A stretch of DNA of 64,000 nt from Triglochin maritima (GCA_963682175.1 OY821784.1:33461621-33525620), one strand, 5' to 3'. Shown: positions 11,501 to 23,553, counted from the first letter of the stretch. Numbers and translations: made by a program. The notes: generated by a model not told the origin, from the letters alone.

Positions 11501-12833
11501 AAGGTACACTAAAATTAATTCGTTTTTCCTAACTTGTTTGATATTTCCATATTTCCTGAACAATTATGTTCAAATTAATATGTAATCTTTTTTTGTATAA
11601 TGTGGAAACAGTCCTAAAGTAAGTTTATATCTATATGTTAATTGATTAGATTGTCGCAATGATTGATGAGTCATAGTTGCTTAAAATTACATGTGTAATT
11701 TGCAACGAATATTCAATGAGTTTGTTATTTTGGACTACAAGTACAAATATGAACAAAGAAATCTACCATAAATACATACAACTCAGTTTTCCTTTTATAA
11801 ATTCTCGGATTGCAATCGAACGGATGTTTTAAGCAACCTCACCTAGCCTCAGATGATGTTGACCTCACCTGAAAAAATACCTATATATATTGAGATAATA
11901 GGTTATTAATCAAAATGTTGTTTTTACACTACGCCGTTATCTATTGGAAGAGCAGGTGAAGCTGGCGGAACTACTAGAGCAGGAAGGTGCAGACGTTATC
12001 CAGACAGAAGGTGGAAAATCTTCAAATCCTTTGAATCCTGGTGTCCTCGGCTTAATTGAAAAGGTACTCCCTTTTACATGTGTAGTGATTAGTTAGATAC
12101 CGCTTGCTTGCTTAAAGAACTTGCATGGTGAGGACTTTTAAGATGTAGGATTAAGCAATTAAGGCTACTTTGTTGTTTCAAAAAGAAGTTTAACAGCTTT
12201 AAATGCAACGATTAGCAATTTAGGGCTGTGTTTTCAATATGTTAGTTGGATTTTTGTTTGGTTCACTTTGATGAAATTTGTTGGTATTTTGTAAACCAGG
12301 CAACACCAACAATTGCAGCAGCCTATTCTATCTCCAGAGCTGTAAGAATTCCAGTAATGTGTTCCTCAGGTCTTAGTGCCGTTACAGCTCCAATGGCCTT
12401 AACAGCTGGAGCGGCAGGAGTGGTATGCATTCTTTAGTATTTTGCTAGTTTTTGTATGTCGATCCAAATAGCCCAGAAGTTCAATATAAAATCTTTGGTA
12501 AATTCTGTCCTTGTTAACCCTTATAAATTGATGTTAGAAAGACCAAAAGTAAAATATTTTCAGGTCAGTTATTGTTTGCCTATTTTGATATACTAAAATC
12601 CACAAGATGGCACTTGTATGAGGAAATAATTCAAACTAAGGTAGTTTAATATTTGTGCACAATTATTTTAAGTATTCTATTTTCGAATGCAATTGCAGGG
12701 TGTTGGATCGGCAGTGAACAAGCAAGACAACCTGGTAGCAATGATTGCCGAGGTGAAGAGCATTGCTGAATCATTGCGCTGCAAAGGTAAGTTTGCACCA
12801 GAACAAACCTCAACCATCAGATCATCGTCATAA
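8573..12833 (+). CDS. ycf23: Ycf23-like protein (DUF561, TIM-barrel family), plastid-targeted
   Basis: Nine exons with GT-AG borders: 8573-8761, 8874-8939, 9500-9574, 9910-9972, 10069-10128, 10501-10590, 11956-12063, 12300-12422 and 12699-12833. All have lengths divisible by three and all introns are phase 0; they encode 302 aa. Residues 1-45 are rich in Ser, Thr and basic residues and look like a chloroplast transit peptide ending near FTTRASLSN. The mature part carries the Ycf23 hallmarks ALKVISGLQNF, GGATHVDIACDPDLVKLA, LPVCVSSVDPE, IEIGNYDSFYE, VIQTEGGKSS and AGAAGVGVGSAVN. This family is plastid-encoded in red algae, present in cyanobacteria and nuclear in land plants; its biochemical role is not established to my knowledge. 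The last exon is read through a possible GTAAGT donor at 12787 to a TAA, so the final 15 residues are less certain. An in-frame ATG at 8438 is an alternative start. Confidence 0.93.
10666..11875. mobile_element. 1.2-kb terminal-inverted-repeat element in ycf23 intron 6
   Basis: Left end 10666-10710 and right end 11831-11875 are inverted copies of about 45 bases with three or four mismatches, including TTTTCAGGTGAGGTCAAC and GGCTAGGTGAGGTTG. The interior is AT-rich with no transposase, so it is non-autonomous. No clear target duplication is visible, so the superfamily is left open. It accounts for most of this unusually long intron without touching the splice sites. Confidence 0.72.
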
Positions 12834-13017
12834 TTTGTATGACACATGTTTTTCTTTTTAAAAAGAAAAATATAGAAGTAGCATTACAAATATGTAGCTC
12901 TTTCTTGTTCTAAGAATCATTACGATTATTATTTTCTTGAAGATCATGCCTGCATTCTCTTCATTTCTTTGTCCTTGAATATGGTGCGCAAATGGCGCAA
13001 CTGGTATAGCAGGAGAC
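12834..13017. other. 3' flank of ycf23
   Basis: AT-rich sequence expected to hold the 3' UTR and polyadenylation region. No other gene is seen. Confidence 0.4.
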
Positions 13018-13340
13018 ATTCTTGGTTTAAGTACAATAGAGTACGTAACTATTGTATAAAAAAAACATAAAATGGATAACGCTAGAGATTGAACCCCAGC
13101 AAGATGACATTCTTGTTTTAAGTAGAATAGTGGAGTAGAGTAGATAAATATTTATTCTAAAAGAAGTCTTGGAACATGCAATGCAAGAGATTGAACTCCA
13201 GCAATGGTAGGATGCACCTTGGTTTAAGCAAAATAGTAAATTAGAGGAGATAATTATTCTACAATAAAATCTTGCAGTAGATAATCCTAGAGATGGAACC
13301 CCAACTGTGGGAGAGCAATCCTTGATTTAAAATGCAGTTT
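13018..13340. repeat. Diverged tandem repeat, three to four copies of about 100 bp
   Basis: Units begin with variants of TTCTTGGTTTAAGTA near 13020, 13110, 13218 and 13318 and each continues to a phrase like TAGAGATTGAACCCCAGCA. The copies have diverged by substitutions and small indels. No reading frame is conserved across them. From 13341 to 13711 nothing further was recognised. Confidence 0.65.
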
Positions 13341-13711
13341 GAACGGGCATTAGTAACTTAATATATTTTAAATATATTCCTTAGCAGAGCGAGCGTGTGT
13401 TTGGATGGGATTTCAAATTTGCAACCCTTAGCTTTTGCAAGACTGGAGTTTGAGGCCAAAATCCCAATCAAACTCCGAAACTCATAGGATTTTTAATAAG
13501 TCAGAGGTTCTCTATTGTCACTTAGCAGCGGTCTTAGGAATCGAATGAAAATATAATTTTCCTATTTACCATGAAGGGATACTATTACTTGTAGAAATTG
13601 TCTTTGTTTTTTACTGAATCGGAGATTGGATTGATTTTAACAATCTAGTCCAATCTTATATTCTATTTCTCAATTTCATCAGACGAATTCCAGCTAAATG
13701 GTTGATATGAT

Positions 13712-14078
13712 TGTTAGAAATAAGTGTGTTTTAAACATCAAGAACATAATAAACAATCAAGATCTATTACTAAATTCTGTATAAAATAACATGAAAGACA
13801 TCTTGGAGAGATTGAGCGAAAGCGAAATCTTAAGGAAATGACATTCAACGGTTTCTCCAAGCCAAAACGATGGAACAAAAGAATCCTCTAGTTTTGGAGT
13901 AATTAGGGTAAAAAATAATACTTAAGCAACCTTTGGGATCATCCTCTTATTTATAAAGTTTCCAAGGGCTGGTTTCCTCCGTCAAATAACCATCATTCAT
14001 GACTACACATTAACTCATGTAATGGATAAGTGTTTTAATTAAATTAATGAAATTATTTTACGCCACATAATTCTAACA
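13712..14078 (-). mobile_element. 3' LTR of a decayed Ty1/copia element
   Basis: It begins TGTTAGAAA and ends TTCTAACA, TG...CA borders with a short inverted repeat, 367 bp. It is followed at 14079-14092 by the complement of a purine tract (CCAAGTGGGAAAA on the minus strand), the expected polypurine tract position for a minus-strand element. The other LTR was not found. Confidence 0.75.
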
Positions 14079-16925
14079 TTTTCCCACTTGGTCGTAACAT
14101 CAATTTTCATTAGTTCCATTTACAAAAGCACATACAAAATTGGCCAACATAAATTTCATTAAAACGTATACTTCATTCAGTCAAAATCATCAAGCCAAAC
14201 CAATGTAGTCAAATAATTAACGTCATCATTTGACCCATCAATTATGGTATTCGGTCATCTTTCCAAATTCAGTCAACATAAGTCATTAGTTTCATAAATT
14301 TGTTTGCTTAATTAATAAGATTGTGCACAAGAAATAATAAGCAAACTTTACATATATCGAAGTCAAACTAGAACTTAAGCTTTATCATAAGTTGCATAAA
14401 ATCTTCATCAACAACATAACTACATTACATTAACCAAACACATGCCGACAACATGCTCTTTAAAGAGACTGGATAGTAGAGCATTCGTTAGTGAATCAAC
14501 TAGCATTGCTCGTGTTCTTATGTGTTGTATGACAATAATACCATCTTTGGCTTTGTCTCTAACAACAAGATACTTGATGTCAGTCTACTTGGATGCACCA
14601 ATTGATTTGTTGTTTTTAGAGAAGAAAACAACAACTTCATTATCACAAATAACGTGAGTGGTCTCGAAATACTATCAACTACTTGAAGCCCATGTACAAA
14701 ATTCTTTAACCAAACGGCTTGAGCAGTAGCCTCGTAACATGCCACAAATTCTGTTTGCATTGTGGAAGATGCCCGTAAAGACTGCTTGGACTCTTCCATG
14801 ATACTAGTCTCCCTCTGCAAGCATATATACGTAACCCGATGTGGATTTCTTACTGTCAATGCATCTAGAAAAATCAGAATCAGAATAACCAATAACCTCA
14901 AGGCTATTTGACCTTCTGTAAGTAAGCATATATCATTTTGTCCCTTGCAAACAACGTAAAACTTTTTTGGCAGTTTTCCAATGATCTATTCCTGGATCTA
15001 CTTGATATCGGTCAAGCATACCAACCGCAAATGCCAAATCAGGATGTGTACAAACTTGAGCATACTTTAAACTCCCAACCACTGAGGTATAAGGAATTTG
15101 CATTATTTGTGCACGTTCTAATTCATTTTTAGGACATTATAATTTACTAAATTTGTCACTCTTTACAATAGGAGCAATACTTGGGGAGCAGTTTTGCATG
15201 TTATATTTTTAAGCATTTTCTCAATATATGCCTTTTGAGATCATCTTAAAATCTCACGAAACCGATCTCGATGTATTTCAATGTCAATAACATAAGTGGC
15301 TTCACCAAGATCCTTCATTTCAAACTTGTTTGAAAGAAATCGTTTGGTCTCATATAATATGTTCAAATCACTACTGGCTAGCAAAACATCATCCGCATAC
15401 AAGATGAGAATGATAAACTTACTCTCACTAATCTTAAGATATATGCATTGATCCATCACCTTTTCTTTAAATCCAAAGTTAGTTATCACCTCATCAAACT
15501 TAAGATATCATTGTCTAGATGCTTGTTTTAAGCCATATATGAATTTCTTTAATCGACATCTCACATGTTCCTTGCCTTTTACGATAAAACCTTCTGGTTG
15601 TGTCATAAAGAGTTCCTCTTGCAAGTCACCATTAAGGAATGTAGTTTTTACGTCTATCTGATGCAACTCTAGATCATAATGAGCTACTAAGGCTAAAACA
15701 ATTCTAAGTGAGTCTTTCTTGGAGATTGGAGAAAATATATTATCAAAATTGATACATTCCCTTTATGTAAAACTTTTAGCGAGAAATTGGGTCTTAAATC
15801 TTTCGATGTTACCTTTGGAGTTTGTCTTGGTCTTATAGACCTATTTACAGTCTATTGGCTTAATTCCAGTAGGTAAATAAACAATGTCTCAAAATTCATT
15901 AATTTCCATAGATTTCATCTCTTCTTCCATGGTTTCTAGCCATTGAGATAATTTATCACTCATAACGGCTTCACTAAATGAGGTAGGATCATCTCCATTT
16001 CCAATATCACATTCTTCAGTTAGGTATACAATATAGTAATTAGAAATGACAAATTTCCGCTCCCTCTGCGAATTACGTAAGGGTTGTTCAGGAAGTTCAG
16101 GAGTTTCATTGGCGTGCGATTCTTCATTAGGTAGTGGATTAGTTGTGTCTACAACATCCAAAAGAGGTGTAGAACTTGAAACCTCTCGGATGATCAGGAT
16201 TGGAACATAAGTTCGATTTTCCTCGAGATTTACTTTTCTAATTTCACTACTCCCACTATTCTTTGTTGTGATATTCACTACATCATATCTCATTTCAACA
16301 AATTTAGTGGTATGAGATGGACAATAAAAACGAAAACCTTTGGATCTATTTGGACAACCGATGAAATAACAACTAAAGATTTTTGGGTCAAGTTTCTTAA
16401 TTTGTGGATTAAAGATTTTAGCTTCAGCATGACAATCTTAAACACGTAAGTATCCCAATTTGGGTTTTTGACCTGTCCACAATTCATAAAGGTGTTTTGT
16501 GACAGATTTACTAGGAACCCTATCTAGAGTATGTGTGTTTGTCTTTAATGCTTCTATCCACAGATAATCAGGCAAGTCAGTGTTGCATATCATACTTCGT
16601 ATCATATCCATAAGTGTACGATTTCGTCTCTGAGCTACACCATTTTGCTGGGGATCCCCTGACATTGAAAACTGATGAACGATGTCATTATCTTGAAGGA
16701 ACAAAGCAAAAGGACCTGAATTTTGTCCGAGTCGGTGTGTCTACCATAATACTCACTATTTTAATTTTAATGTTTAATTGATTTTCAACTTCTACCTTAA
16801 TTTTTTTAAAAGGAATTAGTACTTCAGATTTTTCATGAATATGGTATACATAACCATAACAAGAATAATTATCAATGAACGTAACAAATGATTTGTGTCC
16901 GTTAAGGCTCGAAGTAGGGAAAGGT

Positions 16926-16967
<42 letters not shown>

Positions 16968-18330
16968 GTGTGGATAATTTCCAATAGTCCTCCACTTCGA
17001 GTAGTCCCTCTCTTAGTTCATTTAACATATTTTATTTTAATACATTCAACGTAATTATCAAAATCAGCAAAGTCTAATGTATGAAGAATTTCATCTTTAA
17101 CGAGACGTTGCATTCTATCTCGAGAAATATGACCTAAACGACAGTTCCATAAATTTGATGAATCTCCACTATCACAATTTCTTTTGATTCCACGTTGCTG
17201 ACTATTGACACTATTCACATTCATAGACAACAAAGACTTAGTCAATGAATAATTCAAATGCAGTTTGTAGAAGTCACTCTGGAAAATTCCAGAACCAACA
17301 AAACAAGAGTTATAACAAAGTTTAAGCATCTCATTTCCAAACTGACATGAATAACCAAAAAGGTTAAGTTTAGATACAGAAATTAAATTTCGAACGACAG
17401 AGGGAATATAAACTACATCATATAAATAGCGGACAAAACCATTCTTTAAAACTAAACTAAACGAATGGTTCCAACAACCTCAACTTCAATCTCTTGCCCG
17501 TTAGCAATTATAAGTTTCCTTCCTCCATTTGGGAGTTTGGTCACAAAATGAAATTCCTGCAATGAGTTCGTAATGTGCACAGTTGCACCAGTGTCAACCC
17601 ACCATGTATGTGAAGGAGCATCAACTAAAAAAGATTCTTAAATCATAAAGTTAGTTTCATTACCCTTCTTAACGAGTCATGCTTTAAAGTCATCACATTA
17701 CTTCCTTACATGTCCAGGCTTCTTACAAAAGTGACATTTCGGAGTAAAAACAGATTTTGTACCAGATGCATTTGCTTTATCATTTGCAATAACTGCCTTC
17801 ATTTTCTTTTTCTTTTACCAGTACCATTAAAAGTTCTCTTTCTTGGACTATTAAAAGCAAGGTTTGCAAAGTCAAACTTTTCAGTTTTGAGCATTTCTTC
17901 TTCAACACACATGACAATTAATTTGCTAATTTTCTATTTCTATTTCTGCGTATTATAATTGATCTTGAAGGACCAAAATGCGTAGGCAGAGAAGTCAAAG
18001 TTTTGCAACCATATCTCTCATCATCATGATATGTTCACGTATACTGTTAGTTCCATTATACTTGGTTGTAAGCATTTTTATTATAAGGGCACTTGCATTA
18101 GCATTAAAGGTTCACTTAAACTATTTTTCAACAGAAGTCAAATACTCTTTTGCAATAAATGTCTTGTTAGCACTATCTTTTTCAGGGATTGCTCCCCGAA
18201 CTGCATGAGTAATAGAACTCTTCGTAATCATTAGTGACATACAATTAAAATGTTCTCACTTTTCATAATTGACCTTTAGTTCGTTGGAACTAGTTGTCGT
18301 AGGAGGTGTGGGCTTAGAATACTGTTGACA
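14079..18330 (-). pseudogene. Decayed Ty1/copia gag-pol (minus strand)
   Basis: Reading right to left, the order is copia-type: gag zinc knuckle CHFCKKPGHVRK (17700-17760, with a stop before the last Cys), aspartic protease VDTGATVHI (about 17585-17610), pre-integrase WNCRLGHISRDRM (about 17105-17145), integrase with PQQNGVAQRRNRTL (near 16650), reverse transcriptase with YADD (near 15388-15400) and the RNase H tail ACYEATAQAVWLKNFVHG (near 14690-14750). Every domain is split by frameshifts or stops. An expanded (AT)n tract at 16928-16965 sits inside the integrase frame. The 5' end and 5' LTR are missing beyond about 18330. Confidence 0.88.
16928..16965. repeat. (AT)19 microsatellite inside copia integrase
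   Basis: 38 bases of alternating A and T, directly between the codons for IIHTDI and GPFPTSS of the integrase frame. It expanded within former coding DNA. Confidence 0.9.
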
Positions 18331-19788
18331 TTACATTCGTAATTAATAGACACGGAGAGTTAGTTTTTTGATATTTGTTTTGGACTTCTTGTGTTTACAA
18401 AATGCAAATTTTGAAATTGGATTTTTCTTGTGTTTAAAGGTGGGTACTCGGCCTGCCCAGGAGGCTAAATGGGGCAAAAACCCAACCCGTTAGTTTTGCC
18501 CAGGCCCAACCTAAGCCGGTACCCAACTCTAGTTATACATCACTTGGGGATTCGTTTCGTACAATTTTATATCTTATCAATAACGTCACTATAAAGCCTC
18601 TAAAGAGTAGAGGCGGCCGCACGAGAGAGAGCAAGGAGGATTGAATGTAAGCAAACTTATCCATGTACATCACATGTGCCGATGAATTACCTGAAGGTGT
18701 TCAAAGTCGACTAAGCACAAAACCTCAATCAAAATATCAGTCACACTAATACATACCAACTATTTTCTTTCTTTCTTTTTGATCTTATCTATTTTAAATT
18801 TCAAACATGCAAATGATACTGTTGGGATTCGATCCATGATCTTAACTATCTCAAGACGAAAAACCTCGCAACTAAGCTAGTCCTACCAACCATCTTGATT
18901 TGAATCAATTATACATCGTTGATTTGAATCAATGACAGCAACAAATTAAGTTCACTATTATATTTATACGAGTACGTTGTCTAGCGTAACAAACATGTTG
19001 AGATCTACATTTTAAGGTGTGGGGCCCAATTCCACGTGGTGAAATTTCGGAAAATAACTCTTAATAGTGGCTTTTGTTTGAAAGTTATATGAAGTCTCAA
19101 TTTTTGTAAACCATTTATTAAGATATAAATGCGATATTTCGAAAAAGAATTGAAAATATATTTGATATAATGGGTTCCCTTCCTTGGTGGACCAAAATGA
19201 CTCAAATCTAAACCATGAATCCAAAATTCCACTGCTCTTCGTCTCTTTAGTTTCATGGAGCCTTCACCAACTTTTCATGTTTATCTTAAAACAAGTTTTT
19301 TAAGTGTACTTGCAATTCACTTAAAATTTACCGTCCGGTGAAAAATCAAGGTTCGTAGCTTCTTGAATTCTCACGTAAATCTAGTAGTCAAACTCCCACA
19401 AAATCCTTTTGGTTTTAGGTGATTTTGCAAATTATCCAAAAACCAATGGTCAAAAGTTGAGGGTTCCCAAATTGGATCCCTTGTTTTAACTTTTTAGTTC
19501 ATAGATTATTTCATAAGCTGGTACTTTATTATAATCATGATACAAATTTGATTTATCACGTAAAATATATGTTATAACTTTTAAAGTCGGGAAAATAACA
19601 AGAGGAAAGTAATAACTTTTCCAGTAATTTCCCGCAAATTCCTTCTAGTCTACCCTTATATAATGGGCCACTCAGCTAATTTGATAGACAATCTTCGTAT
19701 TTTATATTTTCAAAGGGGTCATGGCGTCATTGTCTTTCAATATTTTCTTTGAACCAAGCCATTATTCTAGTTTTCTATCACAAATAAT
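18331..19788. other. AT-rich stretch without a recognised gene
   Basis: No conserved coding sequence is seen. A phrase with short inverted ends, GGTGGGTACTCGG and CCGGTACCCAAC (18437-18525), may be a tiny MITE but lacks a target duplication. Open frames at 19005-19256 overlap each other and resemble nothing known. Confidence 0.4.
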
Positions 19789-20214
19789 TAGGCATGTTAA
19801 TTCTAGACACGACACGATTATACGACACGATAAGGTAACTCGATTTAGACACGACTTTACATGAAATTTTTTGTATGATTGAAATATTTTATTACGATGA
19901 TTTATGAAGATAGAAATATAAAATAATTTGTACACAATTTGACACGAACACGACACGATTATACAATAAGTTATTTTTTACACGAAACTGACAAGAACTA
20001 CATCTTTTGTTAGACAATCAATGATTTTTACTTGATAATAGTCAAATAAGATGATATTTAGAAAGAAAAATATCAATATAATATTTTCTTTAACTATTTT
20101 CAATCTAAACATGCTAATTTTTTCAATCTTTACTATACACGATAACACGAAATCCTAACACGACTACAAAAATGTACACGATAGTACACAAATACGATCC
20201 GATTGACAGATCTA
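19789..20214. mobile_element. hAT-type MITE, 426 bp
   Basis: It is flanked by an exact 8-bp direct repeat CAAATAAT (19781-19788 and 20215-20222), the hAT target-site length. Ends read TAGGCATGTTAAT and, in reverse complement, TAGATCTGTCAAT, a degenerate terminal repeat of hAT type. The interior contains many short ACACGACACGATTATA-like units near both ends. No transposase is present. Confidence 0.85.
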
Positions 20215-20638
20215 CAAATAATGACAATGTACAACAACAAACCTATAATGGAATTTTATCAAACTTTGACTAAGTATGTGATGTTTGATTTGACTACTAC
20301 AATTTTTAATTTAAAGTTAATTTCTTCTATAGTTCAATGGACAAACTTGCTAAGAGATTTCATAATCTATTCTTGAATTAGTTGTCGTGACTTTCATCAA
20401 TCATTTTGATTCCCCACAAACAAGTGTGGCAAAACTATAGTTTCAAATTCCTACTGAACTCTCCCAACCACCCGTGATTCCAATCAAACAACCACAGGTA
20501 TCAATTTCCAAGACGTTAAAGTTTTTCTTTGGAAGTTTACTACATGTTTAGGGTGATGTTGAACTTCAGAGCTTCACTGTTCCACTCAAGTTGGTCAAGT
20601 CAATTATTCAAAGCTACATTGGTATTAATTTATTTTTT

Positions 20639-21166
20639 GGATTAATTATAGTTTGACCTCCTAACTATGCATTGGTATCACTTTGTCCCCTGAACTTTCA
20701 AAGTTAACAGTTACCTCCCCTGAACTTTAATTTTGTAACACTTTGCCCCCTGAACTTCAAAAACTCATTATTTAACACACATTCGATATTTTTTTCCTAA
20801 TTTTTTATTGTATCCCTAATACACTCCTAAACTTATATTTACGTGAAAGTTTGGATCGAAACGGAGGTTGGATATGGTTGAAATTTGGGTCGGATTGAGT
20901 GTCAAACAGACCCAAATTCCAACCATATCCGACCTCTGTTTGGATCAAAACTTTCACGTAAATATAGGTTTAGGAGTGTATTAGGGATACAACAAAAAAA
21001 ATTAGGAAAAAAACGTCGAATGTGTGTTAAATAATGAGTTTTTGAAGTTCAGGGGGGCAAAGTGTTACAAAATTAAAGTTCAGGGGAGGTAACTGTTAAC
21101 TTTGAAAGTTCAGGGGGGCAAAGTGATACCAATGCATAGTTCAGGGGGGCAAACTGTAATTAACCC
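20639..21166. mobile_element. Foldback MULE-type MITE with ~250-bp inverted arms
   Basis: Nearly the whole element is one inverted repeat: the left arm runs from 20639 to about 20900 and the right arm from about 20910 to 21166, meeting around GGGTCGGATTGAGTG. Ends are GGATTAATTATAG and, inverted, GGGTTAATTACAG. A 9-bp direct repeat TTATTTTTT flanks it (20630-20638 and 21167-21175), the Mutator target length. Internal short repeats CCCCCTGAACTTT recur four times per arm. A transcript would form a long hairpin. Confidence 0.87.
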
Positions 21167-21176
21167 TTATTTTTTT

Positions 21177-21252
21177 GAGTCATCTTTAAACCTCTCAAAA
21201 AGTCTTTGACAGTTTCCTCCATTGAGTCATCTTTAAACCTCTCAAAAAATCT
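21177..21252. repeat. Short direct duplication
   Basis: GAGTCATCTTTAAACCTCTC occurs at 21177 and again at 21224, each followed by AAAAA(G/A)TCT; the offset is 47 bases. Confidence 0.8.
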
Positions 21253-21296
21253 TACTTTTTTGTTCTTTTTATCTTTTTTCTTTTAGATTATATATA

Positions 21297-21860
21297 TGAA
21301 ATGAATATATTCTAAAAGTTTTACTTTTATATGTCAATTATTATGAATTGGATGTGCAAACATTTTGTTCCTTGATTATGATATTCGTCTTTTGGAAGTG
21401 TTAAGGAATATGCGCTTGATCCTTAACTGTAGAGATCTAAAAGATAATGGTTTACATAAATCAAAAGTTATTCACAATCATGGTAATTAACATGGAACAT
21501 TAATCACCGAGATAAAATTGTTGTGTTGGTCATTGATTGTTGTAGCTCTACAAATAATTGACGACACGAGTATATAAAAGAGGAAAAGATTACTTTTCTA
21601 TATTGAATAGATCTAACAAGTAAAACATTATGGAATTATGTTTCGTGTCATTAATGTTTTTACTGTGTCTTGGATCCTAAGATATGAGACTAATATATTT
21701 TCACTCAAGAAGTGCTTAATTTGATTATTGTAAAAAACTATCAATGAGTGTAGTGATAAAGACAATAGTTGGTTGAACATGACTTGTGCTGGAAAAGATA
21801 GCTAGTCAAACGATTATCATTGCCCCTCTTAATTGAGTGATGATATTAGTGAGCCCCTTG
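21297..21860. repeat. 564-bp dispersed repeat, copy 2, promoter-like
   Basis: Second copy of the segment at 5551-6114, same orientation. The TATATAAAAG element (21571-21580) and the ATG at 21630 opening MELCFVSLMFLLCLGS before TAA are both kept. Flanking sequences differ completely on both sides, so the shared segment is a defined unit rather than the edge of a larger duplication. Confidence 0.7.
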
Positions 21861-22444
21861 ATAAAGCAAAATTATAATGTGCACAATGTAACTTGAGTTA
21901 AATTACATAGTTATAATTAGTTTAGAGAGATCAAGAAATGAATATAATATAAAGATGACACATTTCTACTTTGTATATATTTTTAATATCATGAGGCAAG
22001 GGACGGACACAAGTGATGCACTTACATCACTAAATGGATCGTGCTTTGGTTCGGGTGGAACAAAAACATCTGTGCTAATTGGGTAACTATAATGTGTAGC
22101 TAGATACCGTTTATAGTTTAAGATATTAAGTGTTTAATGTCTTTGTCAATTTGGCTTAAATCCTCCTATAGGTCACACCACAAAATTGGGAAACAAGAGG
22201 CTTGATTTTAAGTTCATATGATGTGTCGGGTTTCATATGAAAATGTGACACATGTGGTAAATGAATAAACTCAATATATCATGAGAATTGACATAATTAG
22301 AATCATAATAAATTCATATGAGGTGTATATATTATAGGGTGTAATAATTTAATATTACATAGGATAATATATTACATAAGTTGTGAATTTGCTAAAAAAA
22401 CCCAAAAGATCAATTTTTGTTGGAAATAAATCCAAAATTTGACA
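21861..22444. other. AT-rich intergenic stretch
   Basis: No gene or repeat family was recognised in this AT-rich DNA. Confidence 0.4.
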
Positions 22445-23330
22445 AAGGAAAAATCGGGGTCAAACACGGTGAACCGTTCACGGTTCGGTCGATCGGGGAA
22501 TCTTTGGGTCGGTTAACCGAATGGGGAACGGGTAAGCACAATTGGTTGACCGAAATTGTCTACCGTGCCTAGACAATCGGGTTCGGTTAACCGAGTGTGA
22601 ACGGTCAACCAAGAAAGAGTATTTCGGTAGACCGAAGGTGACGCGGTCATCCGATGACTATGTCCCAGGAGAGATTCTGGTGGGTCAACGTTCAACCGAG
22701 TAAAAGACGTGGTTTGTCCGAATTTTTCCAGAGAATTTTTTTCATGCGGATTAGGTCGAACGTCTAGCTCAAGGTGCACCGAACATGTGTTAAAACCGAA
22801 CGGTTTGGTTCACCGAGAAAAATTCTCGGTCAATCGAACAGTGCGATTTCTACCTAAATTATTAAGAGATTAATTAGATCAGGGGTGGAGTAATTCCAGA
22901 TATAATTAAAACGTTTTAGAGGATGCTTATGTGACAATTAGAGATTAATTATAGGAGAGAATAAGCAAGAGATCATGACTAAGGAATAATTCTTGATAAT
23001 GATGTTTTGGGAGCCTATAAAAGGACATCTCCTCCTACTTGTTTATGTTAATGCAAAAATTCTTTCTCTCATTAATCTCTCCTCTAATCACCACGAAAAT
23101 CTTTTATTAATTTTGAATTTAGAGATAGAAATTTCAGGAGCTCAAAGATGAGTTATTAGCTAGATTCTAAGCCTTATTAGAGATTGATTGACTAGTTCAT
23201 TTCTCTCTAATCTTGTTTAGAATTTGATGAACACTCGGAGGCAAATCGGTGAACGATTCTACGGGCAGCACGACTCCGGATCTTCAAAAGGTTTTAGAGA
23301 ACTTTTAGGTATGATTCTCCATTTGTGATT
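22445..23330 (+). mobile_element. Old LTR-like sequence with decayed CGGTCGACCG palindromes
   Basis: The first 400 bases hold many palindromes of the type CGGTTAACCG, CGGTTGACCG and CGGTCAACC, the CpG-decayed forms of the motif seen intact in younger LTRs. They are followed by a TATA-like CCTATAAAAGGA near 23015-23026 and a leader-like AT-rich stretch ending in a GC-richer patch near 23260. This order (palindromes, TATA, leader) matches the other LTRs here. Exact ends and target duplication are not visible, so family and borders are uncertain. Confidence 0.5.
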
Positions 23331-23482
23331 TATTTTAATATACGTAGGATTGCATGATATTAGAATAAACACAGTAATGTACATAAAAATTGTTGAAAAT
23401 ATGAAATCGATCTTGTATGTTGTATTAAATTTTTGAAAATATATACATACATGGGGACACGAAATCCTATATACATACATGG

Positions 23483-23550
23483 GGACAAAAAAGTGCAAAA
23501 AACTGGGAATTTTGGTGATTTTCATGAAAACAGAACATACTCTTCAAAGG

Positions 23551-23553
<3 letters not shown>
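23483..23553 (-). repeat. Left foldback arm outside the (TA)n composite
   Basis: About 71 bases whose reverse complement matches 30320-30399 at roughly 90%, sharing TTTGAAGAGT, TGTTCTGTTTTCA and GCACTTTTTTGTCC. It abuts a (TA)n tract on its inner side. Just outside it, a phrase ATACATACATGGGGACA occurs twice (from about 23443 and 23471). Confidence 0.75.

Noticed and set aside
18437..18525. Tiny inverted-end element GGTGGGTACTCGG ... CCGGTACCCAAC
   Set aside because: Inverted match is only about 12 bases and no target duplication was found.
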